Notes under the pieces: model-generated
The model's database searches: none
What the model was told of the DNA's origin: nothing
Seen by the model: only the letters and a program-made list of their open reading frames with translations
Position numbers and translations under genes: made by a program
Origin: Verrucomicrobiota bacterium
Lineage (GTDB): Bacteria > Verrucomicrobiota > Verrucomicrobiia > Limisphaerales > UBA9464
Direction: 5' to 3'
DNA length: 22,457 bases
Assembly (NCBI GenBank): GCA_026397675.1
Contig: JAPLUH010000306.1
Location: 1-22,457 of the forward strand
In this document: positions 15,457 through 22,457 of the stretch, piece after piece
How positions within the stretch are numbered: the stretch's first letter is position 1
Layout of the letters: every line of letters begins with the position of its first letter

Positions 15457-16593
15457 TCACGGTTTCTTCAGGGACGCCAAATACGCTATCAGGTCCACGA
15501 ATTCCTGAGCGCTCAATGCAGCCTGCAAGTTGGCCGGCATGATGGAGAGTTTCTGCTGGGTACGCTGACGAATCTCCGATTTCTTGAGTCTCTGAGGTGT
15601 CCCACCCGGAACCTTCAATACGACCTGATCTTCGGTCTCGCTGCCAATGAGGCCGAAGGCTTCGTCCCCGTTTTTCAATTCGAACTGCCAGGCTTCGTAG
15701 CCGAATCCAATGCCTGCGCTGGGATCGAGAATGGAATCAAACAAGGCGTCCTTGCCCAGTTTGGTTCCGATCTCGGTGAGGGCCGGCCCAAAATCGGATC
15801 CCTCGGTTCCGACCTGATGGCAGCCGATGCAATTGACCGAGGGCCGTCGGAAAATAACAGCGCCTTTCGAGGCGTCTCCCGTCCATTGGAGTAATTCGGC
15901 GATGGGTGGGAGTGCTCGGTCGCCTTGGACCACCGGCGGTGGAAGCACCCGTGCCGCCTCGGCCTTCAGCTGGGGCCAACGCACGGCGTTCAGTTCGGTC
16001 GTGGCGATCCCTCTCACGTCGGGGGGCAAACGGTCGTCCTTGGCCAAGGCAATCAGGCCAATCACGCCCTCTTGAACGCGAGCGAGGGATTTGACCGCCC
16101 GACGACGCAAAGCGACATCGCGCTTCGTGTCCACGACGAGTGGAATTAAAAGAGGAGAGATTTTGTTCTCGGCGGTGACCCCGAGCAAATCGATCAAGCT
16201 GCCCGCGGAGAGGTTGGCGGCGAGTGAGGGCTTGATGAGGTCGCTGCGATCAAAGGCGAGGATCGTTTTCAACGCCTCGGCCGCGGCGGGGTCTGTGGGA
16301 TTCTTTAATGCGAAGTCGAGGAGAGCTTGAGCCTGATCCTTGAGTTGGAAGTCGCGAATGATCTCCACGGCAGCCGGCTTGCCGTCCACCTGCTTAAGCA
16401 CGTTCAACACAGCATTCTTGAGCGCTGGGTTTGCTTCCAGATCCCGCCCTTTAAGACGGCTCAATGCCTCGAGCATTACTTGGGTGCGCGAGTCGTCCGC
16501 TGAGATGCCAGGCGAGAGGGTGAACCAGGAAACGGTCAATGCCAGAACGGTGGATCGAAGGACCGCCGTTCTGATACTAGCCGTCGTTGGCAT
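15457..16593 (-). CDS. Secreted HEAT-repeat c-type cytochrome (PVC-type haem domain, split half)
   Basis: About 378 residues. Beginning at ATG 16593 there is a signal peptide (RTAVLRSTVLALTVSWFTLS, cleavage near ISA-DD). HEAT-like helices follow (LIPLVVDTKRDVALRRRAVK and neighbours), then a PVC-type haem-binding domain (TIGR02603-like) with GAVIFRRPSVNCIGCHQVGT, GPALTEIGTKL and a C-terminal IMPANLQAALSAQEFVDLIA. It has one CxxCH (CIGCH). In most relatives this domain is the C-terminal part of one roughly 1,000-residue protein whose propeller half is the gene immediately upstream. Here a stop and a new signal peptide separate them. The frame also offers GTG 16626, overlapping the upstream stop by 4 bases (GTGA). 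Neither start has a good Shine-Dalgarno. Confidence 0.85.
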   Translation of the reverse strand: MPTTASIRTAVLRSTVLALTVSWFTLSPGISADDSRTQVMLEALSRLKGRDLEANPALKNAVLNVLKQVDGKPAAVEIIRDFQLKDQAQALLDFALKNPTDPAAAEALKTILAFDRSDLIKPSLAANLSAGSLIDLLGVTAENKISPLLIPLVVDTKRDVALRRRAVKSLARVQEGVIGLIALAKDDRLPPDVRGIATTELNAVRWPQLKAEAARVLPPPVVQGDRALPPIAELLQWTGDASKGAVIFRRPSVNCIGCHQVGTEGSDFGPALTEIGTKLGKDALFDSILDPSAGIGFGYEAWQFELKNGDEAFGLIGSETEDQVVLKVPGGTPQRLKKSEIRQRTQQKLSIMPANLQAALSAQEFVDLIAYLASLKKP

Positions 16594-16622
16594 CCACCAA
16601 GATCGGCGCACGCCCACCCCTC

Positions 16623-18626
16623 TCACTTGGCAGGAATGGTCAGCAGTTGGAGCAGTGCGGCGTCTTTCTCAGGACCGCTTTGGAAGTCGAGGGAGCGCAA
16701 GTAGCGATTCCGCTCCGCCTCGTTGGTCCCCGAGTCGCTGATGAGTTGGACGAGCAAATCCGGCGTCGCCTTGGCGCGGGAACGCCAGACGAGCTCGCGT
16801 CCGATCGGTGATTTGGACACATCGTGAGCGAGTTGCTGCCACGCCGTCAGGTAGGCGTCCCATTGCTTGTCGGCGGCGATGCCGAGGGCTTCGAGATACC
16901 ACCGATCCTTCCCATCATACTGCTGCGCAAGTTTGGCCCACAAGGCGGGCGCCTCCGCTGCCTTGCTATGGCGGAGTGCTAGGACGGCTTCGCGGCGAAC
17001 CTGGACGCTGGGATCATTGACCAGGGTCTTTACGATGGTAATCACGTCCAACCCGCGTTCGCCAGCGATGCGGAGAGCGGTAATGCGGAGGTCGCTTTCG
17101 GGGTCCTTCAACCCCTTGGTGGTCCACTCGACGGCCTTCTTGGTGTCGATGCGAGCGAGCAACTGCAACGCACGGGCGCGCATCCGGGGAGCGTTGTTTG
17201 CCCAGAGCTTCTTCAACTCGCCCTCAGCCTTGGTGCCCATGCCGTGGAGCGCATGCCAGGCCAGATAGCGGGTGGCTTGGTTGGGCGATTTTAGCGCGGC
17301 GACGGCCCCCTTGGCGGACTTAAAGTCCGGCGTCGACCCACGGACCTTGTGGCCGGGAGGAGCCACACGATAGATGCGACCCGTCATCGTCTCTAGTTTA
17401 TGGTCCGCCATGTAGTGACCGCCGACGCCCGAGTCATTCCAGTCGGCCACGAAGATGGATCCGTCCGGTGCCACGCCGACGTCGCTGGGACGGAACCACG
17501 AATCCTCGCTCGTGAGGATGTCTTTGATCGTCGCATCGTAGCCCGCGCCCGACTTCGTGACCGGATAGGCCCGCACCACGCGCGGCCCGGCGTCGCAGTG
17601 GATGAGTTGATTCTGGAAGACTTCCGGCAGCAACTTGCCTTCGTAGATTGTGATGCCGGTGGGCGAACCTGCGCCGGTTTGCAGTAGGTTGGGCACGACT
17701 CCAGGATCGTTGAGATGCCAGTGACGCTTGGGAACCTCGCCCTCCCATCCCGTGCGCTTCTGACCCCAGCCCGCGCCGGTCAGTTCGTCGCTGTAGCCGA
17801 AATTGCCGTGCTCCATCACGTAGTTGATGCGGACGCCCTGGTTGCCGTCATCGTCGTTGTCGGACTGCCAAACGGTGCCGAAGGAATCCACCGTCAATTC
17901 ATAGTTGTTGCGGAAGTTGTGTCCCAAGACCTCGACCCCCGTGAAGTCCTCGTTCAGTCGGAATGCGAGGCCTTGCCGATAGGGTTTGCCTCGGGTGATG
18001 ACTTCGTTGCCCTCGGCATCGACGACCAACCGGCCATCGGCCGTGTGCAACTCCCTGCCGTCATTGCCCATGTTGAAGTAGAGCTTTCCGTCGGGGCCAA
18101 AGATGAATGCATGGACGCCGTGATCGTGATCCACGCCCTTGATGCCGGTGAAGATGATCTTAGGCGGACCATCGGCCTTGAGGTCGCCGTTCTTGTCCTC
18201 GAACAGGAGGACGTTGGGTGAGCAACTGACGATGACCTTGTCTCCAAGGACGCAAATCCCCAGCGCGGTATTGATCTCGTTGCCCTGGTAGAATGTCGTG
18301 GCCTTGTCGGCCTCGCCGTCCCCGTTGGTGTCTTCCAGCACTTGGATGCGGTCGCCATCCGGGCGGAGCTTGCCCCATTTTTGGAACAACCGGTAATTGG
18401 CCCCCTCGGTGACCCAGATGCGACCCGCGGCATCGATGTCGAGATTGGCCGGGTTGACTACCGCGGGTTCGAGAGCGAAAAGTTTCACCTCGAGTCCATC
18501 AGAGACCTTCATCTGCTGAAGTTGGCCCAGCGCATTGTCGCGGCCGGAACGGGTTGCGTCGGCGCGGGCGGTCAGGACGAGCGATAAAACCGCACCGGAA
18601 AGAACGAGCGACGTAAGTTTCTTCAT
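16623..18626 (-). CDS. PVC-type membrane-bound dehydrogenase-like propeller, HEAT region, no haem
   Basis: About 667 residues from ATG 18626 (signal MKKLTSLVLSGAVLSLVLTA). A longer frame from TTG 18701 is less likely. The N-terminal two thirds is the TIGR02604-type sorbosone-dehydrogenase-like propeller (LDIDAAGRIWVTEGANYRLF, RIQVLEDTNGDGEADKATTF, VSCSPNVLLFEDKNGDLKAD, DHDHGVHAFIFGPDGKLYFN, FRNNYELTVDSFGTVWQSDN, EDSWFRPSDVGVAPDGSIFV). The last third is HEAT-like repeats (ATRYLAWHALHGMG, VQVRREAVLALRHSK). No CxxCH is present, unlike full-length relatives that end in a haem domain. That domain is supplied by the next gene. The propeller presumably oxidises a sugar-like or other substrate in the periplasm and passes electrons to the haem partner. 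Function is inferred from family. Confidence 0.87.
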   Translation of the reverse strand: MKKLTSLVLSGAVLSLVLTARADATRSGRDNALGQLQQMKVSDGLEVKLFALEPAVVNPANLDIDAAGRIWVTEGANYRLFQKWGKLRPDGDRIQVLEDTNGDGEADKATTFYQGNEINTALGICVLGDKVIVSCSPNVLLFEDKNGDLKADGPPKIIFTGIKGVDHDHGVHAFIFGPDGKLYFNMGNDGRELHTADGRLVVDAEGNEVITRGKPYRQGLAFRLNEDFTGVEVLGHNFRNNYELTVDSFGTVWQSDNDDDGNQGVRINYVMEHGNFGYSDELTGAGWGQKRTGWEGEVPKRHWHLNDPGVVPNLLQTGAGSPTGITIYEGKLLPEVFQNQLIHCDAGPRVVRAYPVTKSGAGYDATIKDILTSEDSWFRPSDVGVAPDGSIFVADWNDSGVGGHYMADHKLETMTGRIYRVAPPGHKVRGSTPDFKSAKGAVAALKSPNQATRYLAWHALHGMGTKAEGELKKLWANNAPRMRARALQLLARIDTKKAVEWTTKGLKDPESDLRITALRIAGERGLDVITIVKTLVNDPSVQVRREAVLALRHSKAAEAPALWAKLAQQYDGKDRWYLEALGIAADKQWDAYLTAWQQLAHDVSKSPIGRELVWRSRAKATPDLLVQLISDSGTNEAERNRYLRSLDFQSGPEKDAALLQLLTIPAK

Positions 18627-18749
18627 GCAGGGAGGGGTAAGCCGAGTACACGGAGATTGGTTGAATCCGTCAAACGACGAATCGTTCCTGTTACCCTTCA
18701 ACCCGAGTCCTCACCCCCTAGGAGACACTTCTGTGAGAGGTTCAAAGAC

Positions 18750-18884
18750 TCATGGGCCACTGGGCAACGCGACCTGCGATGGGTGCATCAGATAGGCAAG
18801 GATGTCGCGCTGCTGCTCGGAGGTGAACGATTCCCAAAGTCCATCCAGCATCACTTGTATCGCCGGAGGAAGCTGCGCGGGTAG
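18750..18884 (-). pseudogene. C-terminal remnant of a second PVC-type haem-binding protein
   Basis: A minus-strand open frame of 44 codons ends in TGA (complement of 18750-18752) and reads in part LDGLWESFTSEQQRDILAYL followed by MHPSQVALP. This is the typical last segment of PVC-type haem-binding proteins (…LLDxLTxEQxRDLxAYLMHPxQVPLP). There is no start codon or haem motif. Directly upstream in frame is a TAA, then the repeat core at 18889-18908. The rest of the gene has been lost at the repeat. It is too short for standard gene callers. It lies on the same strand as, and just upstream of, the propeller gene. Confidence 0.6.
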
Positions 18885-18888
18885 TTAA

Positions 18889-18908
18889 CAATATCAAGAA
18901 CTGACCCC
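18889..18908 (+). repeat. RAYT-associated repeat core
   Basis: A perfect 20-base copy of CAATATCAAGAACTGACCCC, in the same orientation as the tandem copies at 4-53. It lacks the TTTTC tail (GTAGG follows). It is in inverted orientation to the copy at 21913-21937, so the CCCC ends of both face the sigma factor and cytochrome genes between them. Confidence 0.85.
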
Positions 18909-19001
18909 GTAGGTGATGAGTGGACGGGCAGACCCAATCCACGATATCGGCGGGAATTTTGTGCGGTTTCAGATTCCGCGGGTGCTAACTCCTGAAAGCG
19001 A

Positions 19002-20579
19002 ATGATGGATGATCTCAATCTAGTCCGTGCCTTCAACGAGGCGCGTTCAGAAGACGCCTTTGCCGAACTGGTGGGCCGGCATGTTGACTTCGTCTACCGC
19101 ACGGCTCTCAGGGTGCTGGATGGCGACGTGCACGCCGCCAAGGACGTCAGCCAATCCGTCTTCATCGATCTGGCCTCCAAGGCCTCCACTCTTGATAAAC
19201 GTCCAAGCCTCACGGGTTGGCTCCACACCAGCACGGTCTATGCGGCGAGAAAGGCGATCCGTTCAGCGAGGCGACGCCATGCGCGGGAACAGGAGGCACT
19301 GATGATGCAGGAACAATCGCAGACCGACGGTCCCGAGATTGAATGGGAACGTTTGCAGCCGGACCTCGACGCACTCCTGCTCGAATTGAAGGAACCAGAC
19401 CGCGAAGCTCTCCTTTTGCGTTACTTCCGTCAGTGCTCATTCGCTGAGTTGGGCAGAAAACTTGGAGTGACCGACAACGCCGCACGAATGCGTGTCGAAA
19501 GGGCTCTGGACAAACTTCGCAACGGCGTGGCTCGCCGCGGCATGACCTCTTCGGTATCCGCTTTGGCCGTTCTGCTCGCCCGTCAATCGGTCGGCCTGGC
19601 ACCGGATGGCCTGGCCGCCTCCGTCGTCGCCTCCTCCATGGCAGTGGTGGCGACGGCCACAGGCCCTACAACCGTGGTCGCCGCTGTCATGAGTCATGCA
19701 AAGCCCATCGCGGCGGGCATGCTGATCGCCGCCGGTATCGTCGCCCCGGCACTCATCCAGCACCGTCAAAACGCACGTCTAACTGAGCAGAATGATGCTC
19801 TGCGCTTGCAGTTGTTGGAACAGGCGTCCGGACCAGCCCTCGATGCGACTCCCGGCGAGTCGGACGAGTTGGTCCGCATGCGTCTGGAAAACGCAGAACT
19901 TCGTCCACTGAGGGAGCAGGTGAGGAACCTGCGTGCCGCGCTAGCGCGAGGTTCCCAGAAACACATCGGTCCACACGAAGTCGAAGACGACCAATCCCCC
20001 AAACCAGAGCCGGCGGAAGGAAGTCCGAACACGCTGCTTTTGAGGAAATCCCCCGAAATTCCCATGCTGCCAGCCCATGCGTGGAGCAACCAGGGGTTCG
20101 AGACACCGCTTTCCGCAATCCAAACCCTTCACTGGGCGATCCTGAACCACGATGCAAAAGCTTTTGCCACTGCGATGCACTGGGACTCTCAGATCATGAG
20201 TCAGGCGGCGTCGCTTTTCGCGGATCTCCCGCAACCTGTGCAGCTACGCCAGCGTTCTGTGGAAGACATGATTCTTGATTGGACCGTTGGCCAATCAAAA
20301 CCGATCGAATCATACCGGGTATTGTCGCAAACCGACCTAGGACCGAACGCAGTGACCTTGTTTGAACAGTGCCAGTCTGTGGATGGCCTCGTGCGCGAAG
20401 CTTCGATCCTGTTGCACCAGGACGAGAACGGCAACTGGCGGCGGATGATGGCCGCAGAGGAAATGCCGAAACTCGAGGCGATGATCCGAAGACTCGCGAC
20501 CCAGCCTGGCTCGGAAGCCCATTCGATCGGGCACAAATCCCTTGAAGCATCGTCACTCGAGTCCTCCAAAAAACGGTGA
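19002..20579 (+). CDS. ECF sigma factor with membrane, coiled-coil and C-terminal extension
   Basis: 525 residues. Sigma region 2 spans about 8-90 (DAFAELVGRHVDFVYRTALR, DVSQSVFIDLASKA, LTGWLHTSTVYAARK) and region 4 about 120-175 (LKEPDREALLLRYFRQCSFA, LGVTDNAARMRVERALDKLR). A plain ECF factor would stop near residue 180. Here follow a long hydrophobic tract (about 183-250) with a probable transmembrane helix PIAAGMLIAAGIVAPALI, a coiled coil (about 255-315), an acidic/proline linker, and a C-terminal domain (about 355-500; TPLSAIQTLHWAILNHDAKA, MILDWTVGQSKPIESYRVLS). This layout recurs in verrucomicrobial sigma factors without a separate anti-sigma gene, so the extension is likely regulatory. 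Whether it faces the periplasm or returns to the cytoplasm is unclear. It overlaps the start of the next reading frame (GTGA). Confidence 0.85.
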   Translation: MMDDLNLVRAFNEARSEDAFAELVGRHVDFVYRTALRVLDGDVHAAKDVSQSVFIDLASKASTLDKRPSLTGWLHTSTVYAARKAIRSARRRHAREQEALMMQEQSQTDGPEIEWERLQPDLDALLLELKEPDREALLLRYFRQCSFAELGRKLGVTDNAARMRVERALDKLRNGVARRGMTSSVSALAVLLARQSVGLAPDGLAASVVASSMAVVATATGPTTVVAAVMSHAKPIAAGMLIAAGIVAPALIQHRQNARLTEQNDALRLQLLEQASGPALDATPGESDELVRMRLENAELRPLREQVRNLRAALARGSQKHIGPHEVEDDQSPKPEPAEGSPNTLLLRKSPEIPMLPAHAWSNQGFETPLSAIQTLHWAILNHDAKAFATAMHWDSQIMSQAASLFADLPQPVQLRQRSVEDMILDWTVGQSKPIESYRVLSQTDLGPNAVTLFEQCQSVDGLVREASILLHQDENGNWRRMMAAEEMPKLEAMIRRLATQPGSEAHSIGHKSLEASSLESSKKR

Positions 20580-20641
20580 GAGCAGCCAAGCACCTCAACA
20601 GGAATATCCGCGGGCTGGTTCATCGCCGGCGGCACCATCCC

Positions 20642-21868
20642 ATGAATCCTACTCCTTTCTGCATGATATCGAACATTTCAACCCGCGTTCTGGCCTTGGT
20701 CCTGGCGCTGACATTCAACCTCGGCACGCGCGCAGCCGTCGGGCCGGTGAAGGGGGCTTCCGCTGGCATCGTCCCGCCCCAAGCGAAATCCGACCGGGGC
20801 CAAGAAGCCGAGTGGACCGAAGAGCAGAAGCGCGCGTTTGTTGAGAAGTTGCTGGTTGAGAGAGGTCTGCTCGATCCTCGCGGTTGGAATTTTCCGAAGA
20901 CGGCGTCCGAGTATGCGAAGATGGTCGAGCCGCATCTGGGCGTCCCGCCCCGAATCGACCTGAGCGAGGCAGTGGAGATTCCTCTCTACGTCAACGGGGT
21001 CCGTTCTTACGGCAACCTGGGTCAGGCCTTGGACAATCCGAGCTTGCTGGGAAAGGACACGGTGTCGGGATCGACGCTCCAGCGTCATGAAGGGCGCACC
21101 GCCGCCGGTGTTCCGCTGCCGGATGTCGTGTGGGTCAGTTTCGGGCGGAACTCAACCCGCGACCCCGCCAAGATTCTGGGCTCGGTTCAGATGATTGGCT
21201 ACCACCGGAAAACCGGGGCGACGGCTTTTTTCGAGAGCAGCGATCAAATCCATCCGTGGGTCCGGCTCGACCGGGACACGCAGCGGATGCGGGGCGTCAT
21301 GCCGTGGATCGACAACCCGGAACAGTTCAATCGGGCATTCAAGGTTCCAGATCCGACGCGCCCGCAATGCGTGCAGTGCCACCAAGCGGATCCGTTCATC
21401 ACAAACCCGTTCATCAACGCCGCCAAGATCTCCGGTACGACTGAGAACGTGGTTCCGATTCTCGATCAGGATTCTCCGTATTACGTCATTGGCGGCGAGA
21501 GATGGGATATGCGCACGTTACACATCGAGGGCAACAAGTGCTTCGAGTGTCACCGGGTGGGCATGAGCACCCTGTCCATGTTTGTGGAGAATGGCTGGCA
21601 ACCGAACAAACACATGCCGCCACGGGACCCTGGGAGCCTGGCCGGGGATTTGGAGCAATTGCTGAAGGCTTGGCGTGATGGCCCAGGGAGCGTCAGCGGG
21701 GCTAGTTGGGTCATCCCGCCAGCCAGCGGTCGGAAAAGGCAGGTCGTGGGCGATGAGTATCCTCATAAAGCTCTTTTTAACTCGCCTTGGGAAGCTGGGC
21801 GAAAGCGAGACAACAACGGCAAGTCCGCTGGACCGAAGTTGCCGAACGCTGGAGCGAAACCGCGCTAA
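20642..21868 (+). CDS. Secreted di-haem c-type cytochrome, uncharacterised
   Basis: About 408 residues from ATG 20642. The frame extends back to GTG 20576, which overlaps the sigma factor stop by 4 bases. The N-terminus is a signal peptide (STRVLALVLALTFNLGTRAA). Residues about 80-240 form a domain I cannot name (WNFPKTASEYAKMVEPHLGV, DVVWVSFGRNSTRDPAKILG, MIGYHRKTGATAFFESSDQI). Two haem motifs follow, CVQCH and CFECH, about 57 residues apart, with HMPPRDPG after the second. HMPP resembles the distal Met ligand region of c-type cytochromes. The tail is basic and low in complexity. The sigma factor directly upstream suggests co-expression, perhaps autoregulation or redox sensing. A stem-loop follows the stop. 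Substrate and partner are unknown. Confidence 0.75.
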   Translation: MNPTPFCMISNISTRVLALVLALTFNLGTRAAVGPVKGASAGIVPPQAKSDRGQEAEWTEEQKRAFVEKLLVERGLLDPRGWNFPKTASEYAKMVEPHLGVPPRIDLSEAVEIPLYVNGVRSYGNLGQALDNPSLLGKDTVSGSTLQRHEGRTAAGVPLPDVVWVSFGRNSTRDPAKILGSVQMIGYHRKTGATAFFESSDQIHPWVRLDRDTQRMRGVMPWIDNPEQFNRAFKVPDPTRPQCVQCHQADPFITNPFINAAKISGTTENVVPILDQDSPYYVIGGERWDMRTLHIEGNKCFECHRVGMSTLSMFVENGWQPNKHMPPRDPGSLAGDLEQLLKAWRDGPGSVSGASWVIPPASGRKRQVVGDEYPHKALFNSPWEAGRKRDNNGKSAGPKLPNAGAKPR

Positions 21869-21908
21869 CGCCCCTTGCTCTCCACTTAGCCAACACAGCA
21901 GGGGGGCG
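21869..21908 (+). terminator. GC-rich stem-loop directly after the cytochrome gene
   Basis: CGCCCCTTGCT (21869-21879) pairs with AGCAGGGGGGCG (21897-21908) with one bulged G and T-G wobbles, around a 17-base loop. It starts at the base after the TAA. Position and strength suit a transcription terminator, although no T-run follows. It ends 4 bases before the inverted repeat copy. Confidence 0.55.
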
Positions 21909-21912
21909 ATCT

Positions 21913-21937
21913 GAAAAGGGGTCAGTTCTTGATATTG
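21913..21937 (-). repeat. Inverted perfect copy of the 25-bp RAYT-associated repeat
   Basis: The reverse complement is identical over all 25 bases to each tandem copy at 4-53. It lies about 33 bases before the N-terminal codons of a RAYT-like gene, in the position where such repeats normally precede these transposases. This copy ties the repeat family to the transposase. Confidence 0.88.
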
Positions 21938-21969
21938 ATACATAAAGCGGCGAAAGCCACTCCCCCGGT

Positions 21970-22457
21970 CTGGTCCGCAAGTTGAGAGTCGAGTATGCTG
22001 GCGCGATTTATCACGTCATGAATCGCGGTGACCGGCGCGAACGGATCTTCATGGATGATGCGGATCGCCGGCGCTTCGTTGAGACGCTGGGCGAGGTTTG
22101 CGCTAAGACGGGCTGGCAGGGTCACGCCTATGTCCTCATGCCGAATCATTTTCATGTGGTGGTCGAGACGCCGCAGCCAAATCTGGTCGCCGGGATGAAA
22201 TGGTTGCTGGGCACTGACACGAGTCGCTTCAACCGGCGTCACAAGCTCTTCGGCCACTTGTTCTCTGGGCGCTACAAGTCGCTGATCGTGGACGGATCGG
22301 GTAGCGGTTATCTCAAAAAGCGTGGGCGATTACGTCCATTTAAATCCGGCGCGAGCGAAACTGGTGGTGGCGGATGCGCCCTTGAAGAATTTTGCCTGGA
22401 GCAGTTGGCCGGCGTACTTGCTTGCGCACTCGAAACGTCCGGCGTGGTTGCGGGCGG
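21970..22457 (+). pseudogene. REP-associated tyrosine transposase (RAYT, Y1_Tnp), frameshifted and start-less
   Basis: The first frame reads RKLRVEYAGAIYHVMNRGDR, then GHAYVLMPNHFHVVVETPQP with the HUH-type His-Phe-His metal motif (22147-22155), and ends in FGHLFSGRYKSLIVDGSGSG-YLKK. The continuation, VGDYVHLNPARAKLVVADAP then SWPAYLLARSKRPAW, is in the +1 frame from 22322. One extra base lies near the A5G run at 22315-22320. The catalytic Tyr, expected in the YVHLNPARA region, is therefore out of frame. The usual start (ATG then Ala, Arg, Lys) is CTG GTC here; the nearest accepted codon is TTG 21982. Two independent lesions point to an inactive copy. The 3' end lies beyond the window. Confidence 0.85.

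Larger units (their letters stand above)
21913..22457 (+). mobile_element. REP-associated tyrosine transposase element, partial at window edge
   Basis: It comprises the 25-bp repeat end, a 32-base spacer and a degenerate Y1/RAYT transposase gene that runs off the window. RAYTs are single-copy HUH relatives of IS200/IS605 transposases that act on REP-like sequences. The right end is not visible. Confidence 0.7.

Noticed and set aside
18742..18942. 66-codon minus frame across the repeat core at 18889
   Set aside because: It reads through the repeat in a frame without similarity; the adjacent frame at 18750-18884 gives the PVC haem tail instead.
22311..22322. Programmed -1 frameshift in the RAYT gene at CAAAAAG
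   Set aside because: The downstream conserved frame is reached only by +1; a -1 slip leads to a frame that soon stops.

Overview
The window looks like a piece of a verrucomicrobial (PVC superphylum) chromosome. The sequence is GC-rich, and most genes encode exported proteins of families that are expanded in Planctomycetota and Verrucomicrobiota: PSCyt/PSD1 cytochromes, DUF1501, DUF1552 and DUF1587-1595-1592-1588-1585 proteins, a PVC-type propeller/haem pair, CotH-like proteins, NHL propellers, and an ECF sigma factor with a long hydrophobic and coiled-coil C-terminal extension. No tRNA, rRNA, CRISPR array or phage genes were seen.

Left edge (1-1737): two tandem 25-bp repeats abut the 5'-truncated end of a YHYH-domain secreted protein. 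A membrane-bound dolichol/phytol-kinase-like gene follows on the minus strand, then about 400 bp with no convincing gene. CotH and first redox operon (1738-8796): a plus-strand CotH-family gene converges on a tightly coupled minus-strand operon (DUF1592-type two-haem cytochrome, DUF1552 Tat protein, ankyrin-repeat secreted protein). Middle (9094-15392): an NHL propeller gene, a minus-strand PSD1 cytochrome plus DUF1501 operon, and a divergent secreted alpha/beta hydrolase. Second haem region (15457-18626): a minus-strand pair that looks like one PVC-type haem protein split in two. The upstream gene carries the propeller and HEAT region but no CxxCH. The downstream gene carries HEAT plus CxxCH and has its own signal peptide.

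Right part (18750-22457): a C-terminal remnant of another PVC haem protein ends next to a 20-bp repeat core. Then come a plus-strand ECF sigma factor with a membrane/coiled-coil/C-terminal extension and a tightly coupled secreted di-haem cytochrome. An inverted copy of the repeat and a degenerate REP-associated tyrosine transposase (RAYT) close the window. The sigma-cytochrome pair lies between inverted copies of the repeat.

The common theme is periplasmic or cell-surface redox and carbohydrate-linked chemistry. The families involved are mostly uncharacterised, so the roles given are family-level. The most unusual elements are the sigma-cytochrome unit bounded by repeats, the split haem protein, and gene remnants that end exactly at, or within a few bases of, RAYT-type repeats.
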